64,000 bases of DNA from Bacteroidales bacterium UBA5515 (GCA_002423895.1 DIOL01000023.1:32032-96031), one strand, 5' to 3'. Shown: positions 1-7,685, numbered from the stretch's first letter. The notes: generated by a model from the letters alone, not told the origin. Made by a program: numbers and translations.

Positions 1-167
1 AATAGGTAATTTTGAACAGTCTTGATTTTTTGTTACTTTTTTATCAAGAAAAAAGTAAATAGAAAACTGTTTATAAACTTTTAGGATATAAATTTCTGTA
101 ATAGGTAAATTTAAACAGACTTGATTTTTTGTTACTTTTTTATCAAGAAAAAAGTAAATAGAGAACT
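1..167. repeat. two direct copies of dispersed repeat family E
   Basis: Two copies (about 1-69 and 100-167) of a roughly 68-bp unit repeat with a period of 99 bp. Each contains a hairpin-forming core, TTACTTTTTTATCAAG followed by AAAAAAGTAA. A third copy in the opposite orientation, including the spacer sequence, lies near 29361-29452. No coding signal is seen here. The sequence from 168 to 446 is AT-rich and holds only a copy of repeat family D (about 221-330). Confidence 0.8.
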
Positions 168-220
168 TTCCTAGTGAACAATTTGAAGAAGAAATAAATG
201 AAACTGAGGAATTAATAGAG

Positions 221-330
221 TTATGAATTAGGAGTGAGGAATTAGGAATTAGAAATTAATTATAATTCAACATTCAAAACTCCACATTCAAAACACCTCA
301 AGAACTAAACAACTCAATATTCAAACAATT
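221..330. repeat. intergenic repeat family D, copy 1
   Basis: A segment built from GGAATTAGGAATTA and AATTCAACATTCAAAAC-type words. Clearly related segments occur at about 4136-4195 and 5981-6053, and a weaker one at about 3329-3405. The copies bracket the two defence operons of this region (447-3307 and 4239-5985). Confidence 0.6.
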
Positions 331-446
331 TAAAAATTAAAAATTCAAATTTAAAAGTTTAACAAAGGACGAAAGATTGTAAAAAATCCAATTTGAAAGT
401 TGCAAGAAAAAATATCTCAACGCATCAATAATTAAAAATTGAATCT

Positions 447-1055
447 ATGGCACTATTTACAGAAGAAAGATTAAGAAATAGAGTAAAAAGTCAATTCTAT
501 AAAGGTGGTTACGATTACATTAATGATTCAAAAGCTAAAAAATTTCTTAATGAATCAGTAAATCAACAAAAGTTATTTTCTGCTCAATCAAAAATATACG
601 ATATATTTCTTTCACATAGTTCTAATGATGCTGAAATAGTAGCTGGTTTAAAATTAGAGTTAGAAGATTTGGGGTATTCAGTTTATGTTGATTGGATTGA
701 AGACCCATTAATGAATAGAACAAGTGTGACAAAAGAAACTGCATTAATTCTTCAAGATAGAATGAAAAATTGTAAATCATTGATATATGCTTTTTCAGAA
801 AATGCTTCAAATTCTAAATGGATGCCATGGGAATTAGGATATTTTGATGCTTTGAAAGGAACTGTGGCAGTTTTGCCAATTTCAAAAACCAATAAAACTT
901 CTTATATCGGTTCAGAATACCTTGGTATCTATAACTATATACAAATTGATAAGATTGAAAGTTCTAACATCGGAGCTTTGTGGGTCCATGAAACTCAATC
1001 AAAGTACATTATTTTTAATTCTTGGTTAAATGGAATTAATCCTATTCAAAGATGA
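447..1055 (+). CDS. TIR-domain protein, Thoeris ThsB-like sensor 1
   Basis: A 202-residue protein with a TIR domain after a short N-terminal extension. The first strand is YDIFLSHSS (residues 51-59), the BB-region follows at 75-90, and the expected catalytic glutamate is E129 in KWMPWELGYFDAL. In Thoeris, TIR proteins sense infection and convert NAD+ to a cyclic ADP-ribose isomer that activates ThsA. ThsA is the next gene, about 105 bp downstream. This TIR is of the canonical type and differs from the second one at 2603, so the system probably has two sensors. Sequence and context agree; the infection trigger is unknown. The ATG at 447 is the only sensible start. Confidence 0.82.
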   Translation: MALFTEERLRNRVKSQFYKGGYDYINDSKAKKFLNESVNQQKLFSAQSKIYDIFLSHSSNDAEIVAGLKLELEDLGYSVYVDWIEDPLMNRTSVTKETALILQDRMKNCKSLIYAFSENASNSKWMPWELGYFDALKGTVAVLPISKTNKTSYIGSEYLGIYNYIQIDKIESSNIGALWVHETQSKYIIFNSWLNGINPIQR

Positions 1056-1160
1056 AATATAGCAGTGAAATAGAGGTATTTATTAATGACTATGTAAATG
1101 ACCTTTCAGAAAAATAATGATTTTTTTAAGATAGAGATAATATTGAAATTAAATTATGCT

Positions 1161-2600
1161 ATGAAAAAAGAGCTTAAGAATTTTGTTGATAAATATATAA
1201 AAGCGATAAATTTAGAAAATGCTGCAATTTTTGCTGGTGCTGGTTTATCAGTTGCATCTGGATTAGTCAATTGGAAAGAGTTATTAAAAGATATAGCGAA
1301 CGAATTAAATTTAGATGTCAATAAAGAAGTTGATTTAATATCACTTGCTCAGTATTATGTAAATGAAAAGGGCGGAAGAGGTGTAATAAACTCTGAACTA
1401 GTAGAACAGTTTACTAAAGGTGTAGAATTAAATGTAAATCATGAAATATTATCTTCTTTGCCAATAAAAACGTTTTGGACTACTAACTATGATAACTTAA
1501 TAGAAACATCACTAGAAAAGGCTGGTAAAATAGTAGATAAAAAAATATGCGTATCTAATCTTGCTGTTTGTACACCAAGAAGAGATGTTGTGTTGTATAA
1601 AATGCATGGAGATGTATCGATGACTCACGATGCTATATTGACAAAAGATGATTATGAAATGTATAATGATAAACATCAACTTTTTACTACTGCACTTCAA
1701 GGAGATTTAGTCTCAAAAACTTTTTTATTTATTGGATTCAGTTTTGAAGACCCTAATCTTGATTATATTTTAAGTAGAATAAGGATACTTTTAGGACAGA
1801 ATACTCCAAGTCATTATTGTTTCTTTAAATCAATATCAGAGGCAAATTATCAAAAAAAAGAGGATTATCTTTATGATAAAGTAAAACAAGATTTAAAAAT
1901 AAATGACTTGAAAAGGTATGGTATTCATGCATTAATGATAGATGACTATAGTGAAATTACAGAAGTATTAAAATTAATTCATACTAAATTAAAAAGAAAA
2001 AATATCTTTATCTCTGGTGCTGCTCATGAATATGGATATTTGGGAAAAGAAAAGGCAGAAAAGTTAATTTTCGATTTTTCTAAAAAAATAGCGGAAAATG
2101 ATTATAAAATAATATCAGGTTTTGGATTAGGGATTGGTAGTTCTGTAATTAATGGGGCTTTAGACTATATCTATTCAAGTAATAAAGGTCATATAGATGA
2201 TTACCTTGTTTTAAGACCTTTCCCTCAAAATATTATCGGTGATAGCGAAAGAAGAAAACTATGGACTCAATATCGAACCACAATGTTGTCAGAGGCGGGT
2301 ATTGCTGTGTTTTTTTTCGGAAATAAAATTAATAAGGAAGGTAATATTGTGAAATCAGATGGTTTGATAGAAGAGTTTGAAATTGCAATTAAATTGGGAT
2401 TAAAAGTTATACCCGTTGGGTGTACTGGTTATGTGTCAAAAGAATTATGGAATAAAGTAATGCAAAACTATGATGCATATTATCCTCAAGATACCGAATT
2501 AAAGAAATCGATAAAAATATTAGGACAGGATAATTTGGATGAGATTCAGATTATTAATAACATTATAAAATCAATAAATTTACTACAAAATAAAATATAG
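1161..2600 (+). CDS. thsA: ThsA, Thoeris SIR2-SLOG NADase effector
   Basis: An N-terminal SIR2 NADase domain (FAGAGLSVASG at residues 24-34; catalytic pair N109 in TTNYDN and H149 in KMHGD) is followed by a SLOG ligand-binding domain from about residue 280 (KNIFISGAAHEYG, then SGFGLGIGSS). N and H are 40 residues apart, as in B. cereus ThsA (N112/H152 from memory). R372, K389 and E404 keep the spacing of its recalled ligand contacts R371, K388 and E403. The family depletes NAD+ when bound by the TIR-made cyclic nucleotide, causing abortive infection. The reading frame is open back to an ATG at 1098, but that would add 21 low-complexity residues, so the ATG at 1161 is preferred. It lies 2 bp before the next TIR gene. 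Confidence 0.9.
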   Translation: MKKELKNFVDKYIKAINLENAAIFAGAGLSVASGLVNWKELLKDIANELNLDVNKEVDLISLAQYYVNEKGGRGVINSELVEQFTKGVELNVNHEILSSLPIKTFWTTNYDNLIETSLEKAGKIVDKKICVSNLAVCTPRRDVVLYKMHGDVSMTHDAILTKDDYEMYNDKHQLFTTALQGDLVSKTFLFIGFSFEDPNLDYILSRIRILLGQNTPSHYCFFKSISEANYQKKEDYLYDKVKQDLKINDLKRYGIHALMIDDYSEITEVLKLIHTKLKRKNIFISGAAHEYGYLGKEKAEKLIFDFSKKIAENDYKIISGFGLGIGSSVINGALDYIYSSNKGHIDDYLVLRPFPQNIIGDSERRKLWTQYRTTMLSEAGIAVFFFGNKINKEGNIVKSDGLIEEFEIAIKLGLKVIPVGCTGYVSKELWNKVMQNYDAYYPQDTELKKSIKILGQDNLDEIQIINNIIKSINLLQNKI

Positions 2601-2602
2601 TT

Positions 2603-3307
2603 ATGGGAAGAAAGGTTTTTGTATCATATAAGTATAAAGATGAACTTGTAGCCAAACTTCAAGATTCATATTATGAAGAAGTAAATGGTAATTTGATTTG
2701 GAATCAAAGGAATACTCGTGTTCGAGATTATGTGAATTTACTTCAAGAAAAAATTGGAAAAGATAATATCAATTTAGGAGAAAAAGATGGAGAGAGCTTA
2801 GATGATTTTTCAGACGATAAAATTGAATCTATTTTAAAAGGGAAAATAAGACAATGTAGTATTACAATTGTCCTGATTTCTGAAGGAATGAAGGAAAATA
2901 ATAAGTCAGAAAAAGAGCAATGGGTCCCTTGGGAAATTTCATATTCATTACGAGAAGTACCAACTAGTTGGAATATTAAACATATGAATGCAGTTTTAGG
3001 TATTGTACTACCAAATAAAAGTGGAACTTATGATTGGTATTATACTGAAAATAAAAACTGCAACAGTGTAACACATCATACAGGTAAGCTTTTTAATATT
3101 TTGAGTAATAATATGTTTAATGTTAAGGATAAAGAATTTAGGGAATGTAATGGTTCAGATATTTATACTAATGACGAACCATCATTAATTAAAACTGTAA
3201 GATGGGATGATTTTATTGATGGGACAAATTATGAAACATATATAAAAAAGGCTATTGAAATTAAAGATGATGCAGAATCTTATATTGTTCGGGTAAATCT
3301 TGATTAA
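2603..3307 (+). CDS. thsB: ThsB, Thoeris TIR-like (DUF1863) sensor 2
   Basis: A 234-residue protein beginning GRKVFVSYKYKDE (first TIR strand) with long loops, RQCSITIVLIS at 83-93, and EQWVPWEISYSL, where E111 is the expected catalytic glutamate. The layout is that of the DUF1863/ThsB group rather than the canonical TIR at 447. It starts 2 bp after thsA stops, so the two are cotranscribed. It probably makes the cyclic ADP-ribose isomer that activates ThsA. Having both a canonical TIR and a DUF1863 TIR around one ThsA matches type I Thoeris loci that carry several ThsB proteins with different phage ranges. Confidence 0.85.
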   Translation: MGRKVFVSYKYKDELVAKLQDSYYEEVNGNLIWNQRNTRVRDYVNLLQEKIGKDNINLGEKDGESLDDFSDDKIESILKGKIRQCSITIVLISEGMKENNKSEKEQWVPWEISYSLREVPTSWNIKHMNAVLGIVLPNKSGTYDWYYTENKNCNSVTHHTGKLFNILSNNMFNVKDKEFRECNGSDIYTNDEPSLIKTVRWDDFIDGTNYETYIKKAIEIKDDAESYIVRVNLD

Positions 3308-3406
3308 CATTACTCATAATGAGAAAATATAATTAGGAAAAAATAGAAGGAATTAATAACTCAATGACTAAACACCTCAACCCACAACAATCTAAAAATT
3401 AAACAA

Positions 3407-3688
3407 ATGAAAGACAATAAAGACAAAGAAAACATCCAAAAGCTTATTGATTTGGAGGTTGAGAGGAAGTTAAAGGAAAGGGGTGATAAGGACAAGGTGG
3501 TTTCTTTTGATGAGTTTATTGTTTTTACTTCTAAAAGTGGTGGTATGCCTGAGTGGAAGTTAAGAGAGGCTTTTAGGGCTTGGAATGAGGCTATTATGGA
3601 GTTGAGTGATGAGGAAAGAAAGGAGCTTCTTGAGAATATAAGAATTAGTACTGGTATTGAGTTTAAGATACTTGAGGAGGACAGTTAG
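3407..3688 (+). CDS. small HU-like half-domain protein, paralogue 1
   Basis: A 93-residue acidic protein, one of three paralogues (also 3853-4134 and 6054-6317). Shared features are a charged N-terminal helix of the form IxKLIxLExxxKxKER, a central segment like the helix-turn-helix dimerisation part of HU, and an acidic tail (ILEEDS). The beta-arm part of HU is not seen, so DNA binding is uncertain. Codon use favours G and T in the third position, unlike the A-rich Thoeris genes just upstream, which suggests this is older backbone. The function is not known. Confidence 0.6.
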   Translation: MKDNKDKENIQKLIDLEVERKLKERGDKDKVVSFDEFIVFTSKSGGMPEWKLREAFRAWNEAIMELSDEERKELLENIRISTGIEFKILEEDS

Positions 3689-3732
3689 AATAGTTTTAAA
3701 TTGTAATTTATAATTTTTAAATTACCTAAATC

Positions 3733-3825
3733 ATGCTAATCGGCTTGCCGCTTGCCTTAGCAAGAAATCCTTTAATCCTGTATTATCGACTTGTCGCTTT
3801 CCTCAGAAAGAATCCTGATTCAGAC
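3733..3825. repeat. dispersed repeat family A, copy 1
   Basis: An intergenic element ending in the family A right arm, AATCCTGATTCAGAC, and carrying inner words shared with the copy at 7559-7685 (ATTATCGACTT, then AAGAAAGAATC). It stops 27 bp before the start codon at 3853. The reading frame of the downstream gene stays open through it, which can mislead start calling. Confidence 0.7.
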
Positions 3826-3852
3826 AACAGGCAACAATCAACAAATAAAGAA

Positions 3853-4134
3853 ATGGAAAACAGCGATCAAAAAAATATCAAAAAGCTTATTGCTTTGGAG
3901 ATTGATAAGAAGATTAAGGAAAGGAGTTTTACTGGTAGGGTTATTTCTGAAGAGGAGGTTATTGAAAAGATTTCTGAGTTGAGTGGTATTCCGAAAGATA
4001 GGGTTAATGGGGTTTTTGAACTTATTGGTAATTATGCTGCTGAGTTGTATAATAGGGATAAGGAGGAGTATAAAGAGTTTTTGAAAGCTATTCTAAAGAT
4101 TGATGAAATTGATATTATTGAGGAAGACAGTTAA
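3853..4134 (+). CDS. small HU-like half-domain protein, paralogue 2
   Basis: A 93-residue protein starting MENSDQKNIKKLIALE. The frame is open upstream to an ATG at 3733, but those 40 extra codons are dispersed repeat sequence and the paralogue at 3407 aligns only from this ATG, so 3853 is chosen. Residues about 30-80 (VIEKISELSGIPKDRVNG and on) look like the first two helices of HU/IHF, which form the dimer core; the DNA-binding arm is missing. The C-terminus is IIEEDS, nearly identical to paralogue 1. Possibly an HU-interacting or dimer-poisoning protein; this is inference only. Confidence 0.6.
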   Translation: MENSDQKNIKKLIALEIDKKIKERSFTGRVISEEEVIEKISELSGIPKDRVNGVFELIGNYAAELYNRDKEEYKEFLKAILKIDEIDIIEEDS

Positions 4135-4135
4135 G

Positions 4136-4195
4136 AGTTTTTCTGAGTTAAAAGTTAGGAATTAATTCCACATTCAAAATTCCTCATTCTTTTTT
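4136..4195. repeat. intergenic repeat family D, copy 3
   Basis: Contains GTTAGGAATTAATTCCACATT and AAAATTCCTCATTC, closely related to 5981-6053. It lies just upstream of the GHKL/STAS/PIN operon, and the 5981 copy lies just downstream of it, so the operon is bracketed by direct repeats. Confidence 0.6.
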
Positions 4196-4196
4196 G

Positions 4197-4204
4197 TATA
4201 TTTG
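4197..4204 (+). promoter_or_regulatory. Bacteroidota-type promoter -7 box (TATATTTG)
   Basis: TATATTTG matches the TAnnTTTG -7 consensus and lies 35 bp before the ATG at 4239. No good TTG -33 box is seen at the usual spacing. It would drive the GHKL/STAS/PIN operon. Confidence 0.5.
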
Positions 4205-4238
4205 CATTTGTTTTATTGCTTAATTGAGCTTAATTAAT

Positions 4239-5105
4239 ATGAGGCTTTTTAATATATCTAATGATTTTAATAGTTATCAGCAACTTATTCACTTTTATAA
4301 TGATAATAAGAATAAGATGTTTGCAGATATTGAATTAGATTTAAAACAATTTTTCTGTGCTAATTTAAGTGCCGCTTTAGGAGCAATCTTAGATAAACTA
4401 ATAATTAATTCTAATAATATCTGTTTTACTAACATAGATAAAGCTATTGAAACGATTTTAAAAAAGAATGATTTTTTGAGTTTCTATGGTTATAATAGCG
4501 AAAAAGACATTTATGGGACTACTGTTAAATACAAAAAGATATTACCAAGAGATGCAAAGTATTTCAGAAATTACATCGAAAAAGAATTTATTGAATCGAA
4601 TTTAAGTAATCTCCCAAATATGTCAATGGGAGTAAAGCATAGTATTATTGAAGCTATTTACGAAATATTTGTAAATGCTCAAATACATAGTCAAACTGAA
4701 TATATCTACTCTTGTGGTCAACTATTCCATACCAAGAATGAGATATTTTTTACTTTAGTTGATACAGGAATAACAATTAAAGATTGTGTTAATAATAGAT
4801 TTAATTCAAGCTTAACTTCTTTACAGGCAATTAAATGGGCATTAGAAGATAAGAATACTACAAAAAGAAATATAACAGGTGGGATTGGATTGGCGTTTTT
4901 GAAAGAGTTTATAAAAAATAATAAGGGGCTATTACAAATAGTAAGCAATGATGGTTATTATTCTTTTGATGAAAAAGGTGAACAATATAAATTATTTTCT
5001 GGAAAATTTCCAGGAACAATTGTAACTATAAAATTCAGAACAGATGATAAGTGTCATTATTCTTTAAAAAGTGAGAAGGATATTAATTTAGAAAATATAT
5101 TTTAG
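4239..5105 (+). CDS. GHKL-type (histidine-kinase-like) ATPase, accessory operon gene 1
   Basis: A 288-residue protein with a C-terminal GHKL ATP-binding fold. The N-box is EIFVNAQIHS (N146), the G1-like box is VDTGITI (about 174-180), and the G2-like box is GGIGLAFLKEF (214-224). There is no phosphorylatable-histidine domain, sensor or membrane segment, so it is not a standard sensor kinase. It is followed after 2 bp by a STAS-like protein and then a PIN RNase. The pairing recalls anti-sigma-factor kinase and anti-anti-sigma STAS switches. The ATG at 4239 is preferred to an upstream TTG at 4224. A defence or toxin-control role is inference. Confidence 0.75.
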   Translation: MRLFNISNDFNSYQQLIHFYNDNKNKMFADIELDLKQFFCANLSAALGAILDKLIINSNNICFTNIDKAIETILKKNDFLSFYGYNSEKDIYGTTVKYKKILPRDAKYFRNYIEKEFIESNLSNLPNMSMGVKHSIIEAIYEIFVNAQIHSQTEYIYSCGQLFHTKNEIFFTLVDTGITIKDCVNNRFNSSLTSLQAIKWALEDKNTTKRNITGGIGLAFLKEFIKNNKGLLQIVSNDGYYSFDEKGEQYKLFSGKFPGTIVTIKFRTDDKCHYSLKSEKDINLENIF

Positions 5106-5107
5106 AG

Positions 5108-5464
5108 ATGGAAAAGAAAACTATAATAATAATAAATGTATATAATATCATTGGAGATAAAACAGCAATGGAAGCTGAACAGGGTCAAAAGATATTTAAG
5201 CTTATAGATATGGCATTTAAAGAAGACAAGAATATTGATATTTCATTTCAGAATATAGAGCTAATTACTACTGCTTTTCTTAATACGGCAGTAGGTCAGT
5301 TATATAAAGATTATGAGGAGGGATATATTAGGAACCATTTAAAAATATCAAATCTTACAAATTCAGGGGCTATTAGATTAAAAAGAGTTGTTGAAACTGC
5401 AAAGCTATTTTATAAGGATCCAGATAGATTAGAACAAAGTATTAGAGATATTTTAGATGAATAG
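5108..5464 (+). CDS. STAS-like DUF4325 protein, accessory operon gene 2
   Basis: A 118-residue protein with the pattern of DUF4325 (STAS-like): IDISFQNIELITTAFLNTAV at about 49-68 is the typical beta strand, loop and helix in which STAS proteins carry the phosphorylatable serine or threonine; here TTAF supplies threonines. It starts 2 bp after the ATPase gene and ends 2 bp before the PIN gene, so the three proteins should be made together. By analogy with SpoIIAB/SpoIIAA it may be a substrate or binding partner of the GHKL ATPase. The target of the switch is unknown. Confidence 0.7.
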   Translation: MEKKTIIIINVYNIIGDKTAMEAEQGQKIFKLIDMAFKEDKNIDISFQNIELITTAFLNTAVGQLYKDYEEGYIRNHLKISNLTNSGAIRLKRVVETAKLFYKDPDRLEQSIRDILDE

Positions 5465-5466
5465 TT

Positions 5467-5985
5467 ATGGCAAGGAAATATAGACTTAATCAAATAAATC
5501 AATTGACAAATAATGATGTCTTTGTTGATGCTAATGTCTTAATTTATATATTTTGGCCTACTGGCTCATATTATGAAAATGAATATTCAAAAGCTTTAAA
5601 AGAATTACGAAATCAAGGAAATAATTTATATATAAATTTCTTAGTAATTTCTGAGGCAATAAATAGAATGTTAAGAATAGAATATAGTAAAAGTTCAGCT
5701 TTCAACAAGTTTAAAGATTATAGAAACTCAACAGATGCTAAACAAGCATTAGCAGATATTTATACAATAGTTAAAGATGATATTTTAACAAGGTTTGAGG
5801 TAGTAGATAAAGAATTTAATAAAGAAGAAATTGAGAGATTTTTAGTAGTTGAGGATATTGATATAAATGATAAGGCAATTCTTGAAGTATGTAAAGAGAA
5901 TAATATGATACTATTAACAAATGATAGTGATTTTAAGAATTCAAATATAGATTTGCTAACTTGTAATAATAAGCTTTTGAGTTAG
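5467..5985 (+). CDS. PIN-domain nuclease, accessory operon gene 3
   Basis: A 172-residue PIN domain. The acidic metal site is visible: D21 (VFVDANVLIY), E63 (VISEAINRM), D135 (DINDKAIL) and D153/D155 (LLTNDSDF). PIN proteins are Mg-dependent RNases, often VapC toxins, but no VapB-type antitoxin lies next to it. The gene follows the STAS-like gene by 2 bp, so the upstream ATPase/STAS pair is the only candidate to restrain it. Gene end and repeat D overlap at about 5981. Confidence 0.8.
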   Translation: MARKYRLNQINQLTNNDVFVDANVLIYIFWPTGSYYENEYSKALKELRNQGNNLYINFLVISEAINRMLRIEYSKSSAFNKFKDYRNSTDAKQALADIYTIVKDDILTRFEVVDKEFNKEEIERFLVVEDIDINDKAILEVCKENNMILLTNDSDFKNSNIDLLTCNNKLLS

Positions 5986-6053
5986 GAGTTAGGAATTAGG
6001 AATTAATTCAACATTCAACATTCCTAATTGTAAACATCTCAACAACTAAAAAA
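5981..6053. repeat. intergenic repeat family D, copy 4
   Basis: AGTTAGGAATTAGGAATTAA, then TTCAACATTCAACATTCC, then ACATCTCAACAACTAAA. It closely matches copies at 221-330 and 4136-4195 and runs up to the ATG at 6054. Confidence 0.6.
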
Positions 6054-6317
6054 ATGGATGACAAAGCAAAAATTGAAAAATTAGTTTTAAAGGAGATTGA
6101 GGCTAAGAAGAATTTGCATTCTATTGAATATTTATTTCAAATTGAGAAGATGGCACCTTTGGTTGCCAAAGAAATGAATATCAATGAAAATACTGTTAGA
6201 GAGGTTCTAAATTCTACGGTTGGTATTTTGGAGGATATGGTTAAATATGATAAGGAATCTGTTATTGAACTACTTGAAAACAATTTTAAAATTAAGCTTG
6301 AAAATGACGATACATAG
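6054..6317 (+). CDS. small HU-like half-domain protein, paralogue 3
   Basis: An 87-residue member of the family at 3407 and 3853, with the N-terminal helix KIEKLVLKEIEAKK and a central segment EKMAPLVAKEMNINENTVR that again looks like the HU helical core. It is the most divergent of the three. It lies after the PIN operon and before the 22-bp repeat array. Function unknown. Confidence 0.55.
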   Translation: MDDKAKIEKLVLKEIEAKKNLHSIEYLFQIEKMAPLVAKEMNINENTVREVLNSTVGILEDMVKYDKESVIELLENNFKIKLENDDT

Positions 6318-6410
6318 GAGTATTATTTCAATATATAGTGATTAGAAATTCAATAAATAATGCTTTGAATTTCAATAAATCACTGTGCTTTTTGTTGATT
6401 CTAATAGCCT

Positions 6411-6540
6411 AAAAGTCTCACTTATTGGGTAAAAAAATCTCACTTTTTAGGTCAAAAAGTCTCACTTTTTTGCTGGAAAGTCTCACTTTTTGGGTATAAA
6501 AGTCTCACTTTTTTAGTGGAAAAGTCTCACTTTTTGGGTT
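6411..6540. repeat. array of six 22-bp direct repeats
   Basis: The word (A/G)TCTCACTTTTT starts at 6415, 6437, 6459, 6480, 6502 and 6524, so the period is 22 bp with one step of 21. Following words alternate between TTGGGT-like and TAGTGG- or TGCTGG-like, giving a two-unit super-repeat. The rest of the 6318-6610 gap has no coding signal. Spacing of two helical turns suggests a multi-site protein-binding region in front of the HU-like gene at 6611. It is not a CRISPR: spacers are not unique. Confidence 0.85.
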
Positions 6541-6610
6541 GTTTTTATTGCATAATGGACTTCATATTATTGTATATCTAATTTGGTTTTATTGATTAAA
6601 AATTCAGATT

Positions 6611-7024
6611 ATGGCTATAAAATACTTTAAATACAAAAGAAAAGTCTTTTCAAATGGCGAGGTAAAGGAGAAATTTATGCCTCAAATTCAGGTGGAGTCT
6701 CCTGTGGATTTTGAGCAGATTGCAGATATGATTGAAAAAAAGAGTACTATGAGTAGGGGGGATATTATGGGGGTATTGGCAGAGTTGGAAGTTACTACTT
6801 GCTATATGTTGGAAAATGGTCATCCTGTTACTCTGGGTTTAATGGGTACTTTTTATCCATATATTGAAGCAACAACTGTTGATGATGCCCAAAGTGTTAC
6901 TTCAAGACTAATAAAAAGATTTAAAATTATATTCAAACCTTCAACTTATTTGAAAAGGAGGTTTAAACATGTAGGTTTTGTTCTTGGCGATAACACCATT
7001 AGAGAGGTTAAGTCAAGAAAATAA
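6611..7024 (+). CDS. divergent HU-family DNA-binding protein 1
   Basis: A 137-residue protein of the Bacteroidetes histone-like type, in which the HU fold starts about 30 residues in: the helical segment is VDFEQIADMIEKKSTMSRGD and the core GHPVTLGLMGTFYP corresponds to the GFGTF strand of HU. The C-terminal half resembles the divergent arm region of this subgroup. First of three tandem, mutually divergent copies placed just before the polysaccharide locus. It may organise DNA or affect expression of the locus; that is inference. Confidence 0.8.
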   Translation: MAIKYFKYKRKVFSNGEVKEKFMPQIQVESPVDFEQIADMIEKKSTMSRGDIMGVLAELEVTTCYMLENGHPVTLGLMGTFYPYIEATTVDDAQSVTSRLIKRFKIIFKPSTYLKRRFKHVGFVLGDNTIREVKSRK

Positions 7025-7094
7025 CTTAAGATATACTATCTATTTGTATGGATGGTTCTAATTCACACTATTTATTAACCAAATTCATTTTTCT

Positions 7095-7496
7095 ATGAAA
7101 TTCAAAAAATGGAAAAAGAAGATTACTACTGGCTTTTCACCTGGTGAGAAGTACGTGGCTAAAATTGTTAAAGGGGAGACAATTCCTTTTAAGAGAATGG
7201 CTGAAATGATGGTAACGTCAAGCACAGTGAGCAAAGGGGACACCCTAAACGTTTTGGATTCTTTGGTAACCCAAACGCTTTACATGCTCGAGGCTGGACA
7301 TTCCGTTAAGTTCGATGGTTTAGGAACTTTCTACCCAAAGGCTAAGGTTAAGGCTATGGCTACTGCTGATGAAGTTACTGCTGAAACCATTGAGTCAATT
7401 GGTATCGGATTTCTTGCTCAAGCAGATGCAAGAGATAAGATGAAGAAGGCATCTATTAGCATAGATCCTTTGGATGAGCCAACAACTGGAGCTTAG
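7095..7496 (+). CDS. divergent HU-family DNA-binding protein 2
   Basis: A 133-residue Bacteroidetes-type HU homologue: helices at about 31-60 (IPFKRMAEMMVTSSTVSKGD), then GHSVKFDGLGTFYPKAK as the HU GFGTF strand, and an Ala-rich C-terminal region. Codon use (many GCT, GGT, AAG, CCA) is less AT-biased than neighbours and suggests strong expression. It has its own strong terminator at 7504-7543, so it is probably the main nucleoid protein of the trio. Confidence 0.88.
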   Translation: MKFKKWKKKITTGFSPGEKYVAKIVKGETIPFKRMAEMMVTSSTVSKGDTLNVLDSLVTQTLYMLEAGHSVKFDGLGTFYPKAKVKAMATADEVTAETIESIGIGFLAQADARDKMKKASISIDPLDEPTTGA

Positions 7497-7503
7497 TAAT
7501 CAG

Positions 7504-7543
7504 AGAGAAGTTCATTGTGAACGCTTTGAACTTCTCTTTTTTT
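7504..7543 (+). terminator. rho-independent terminator after HU gene 2
   Basis: An 11-bp perfect stem (AGAGAAGTTCA at 7504-7514 with TGAACTTCTCT at 7527-7537), a 12-base loop, then a run of T. Confidence 0.9.
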
Positions 7544-7558
7544 AACTTGAAAATTATC

Positions 7559-7685
7559 AGAATCTTTATCAGAATCAGGATTTCCTAGATTTAAAGATTT
7601 ACTTGATTCAAGAGATAATCCTATTAATCAAATAATCCTGAATTATCGACTTTGTCGATTTCGTAAGAAAGAATCTTGATTCAGA
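7559..7685. repeat. dispersed repeat family A, copy 2
   Basis: The left arm contains ATCAGAATCAGGATTT and the right arm AGAATCTTGATTCAG, an imperfect inverted pair, with inner words shared with 3733-3825 (AATTATCGACTTTGTCG). A family B right arm, AATCTGTGGACAAAA, follows at 7704-7718 and ends 11 bp before the ATG at 7730. Confidence 0.75.

Noticed and set aside
1098..1160. Upstream start for thsA
   Set aside because: Adds 21 low-complexity residues; from 1161 the catalytic residues take positions close to those of known ThsA.
3733..3852. 40-codon N-terminal extension of the gene at 3853
   Set aside because: The extension is family A repeat sequence and is not shared by the paralogues.
4224..4238. 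TTG start for the GHKL ATPase gene
   Set aside because: An ATG five codons later fits better with the promoter box and usual start codon use.
6411..6540. Possible CRISPR array
   Set aside because: The repeats are only about 11-16 bp with 22-bp spacing, the intervening bases are similar to each other, and no cas gene is present.
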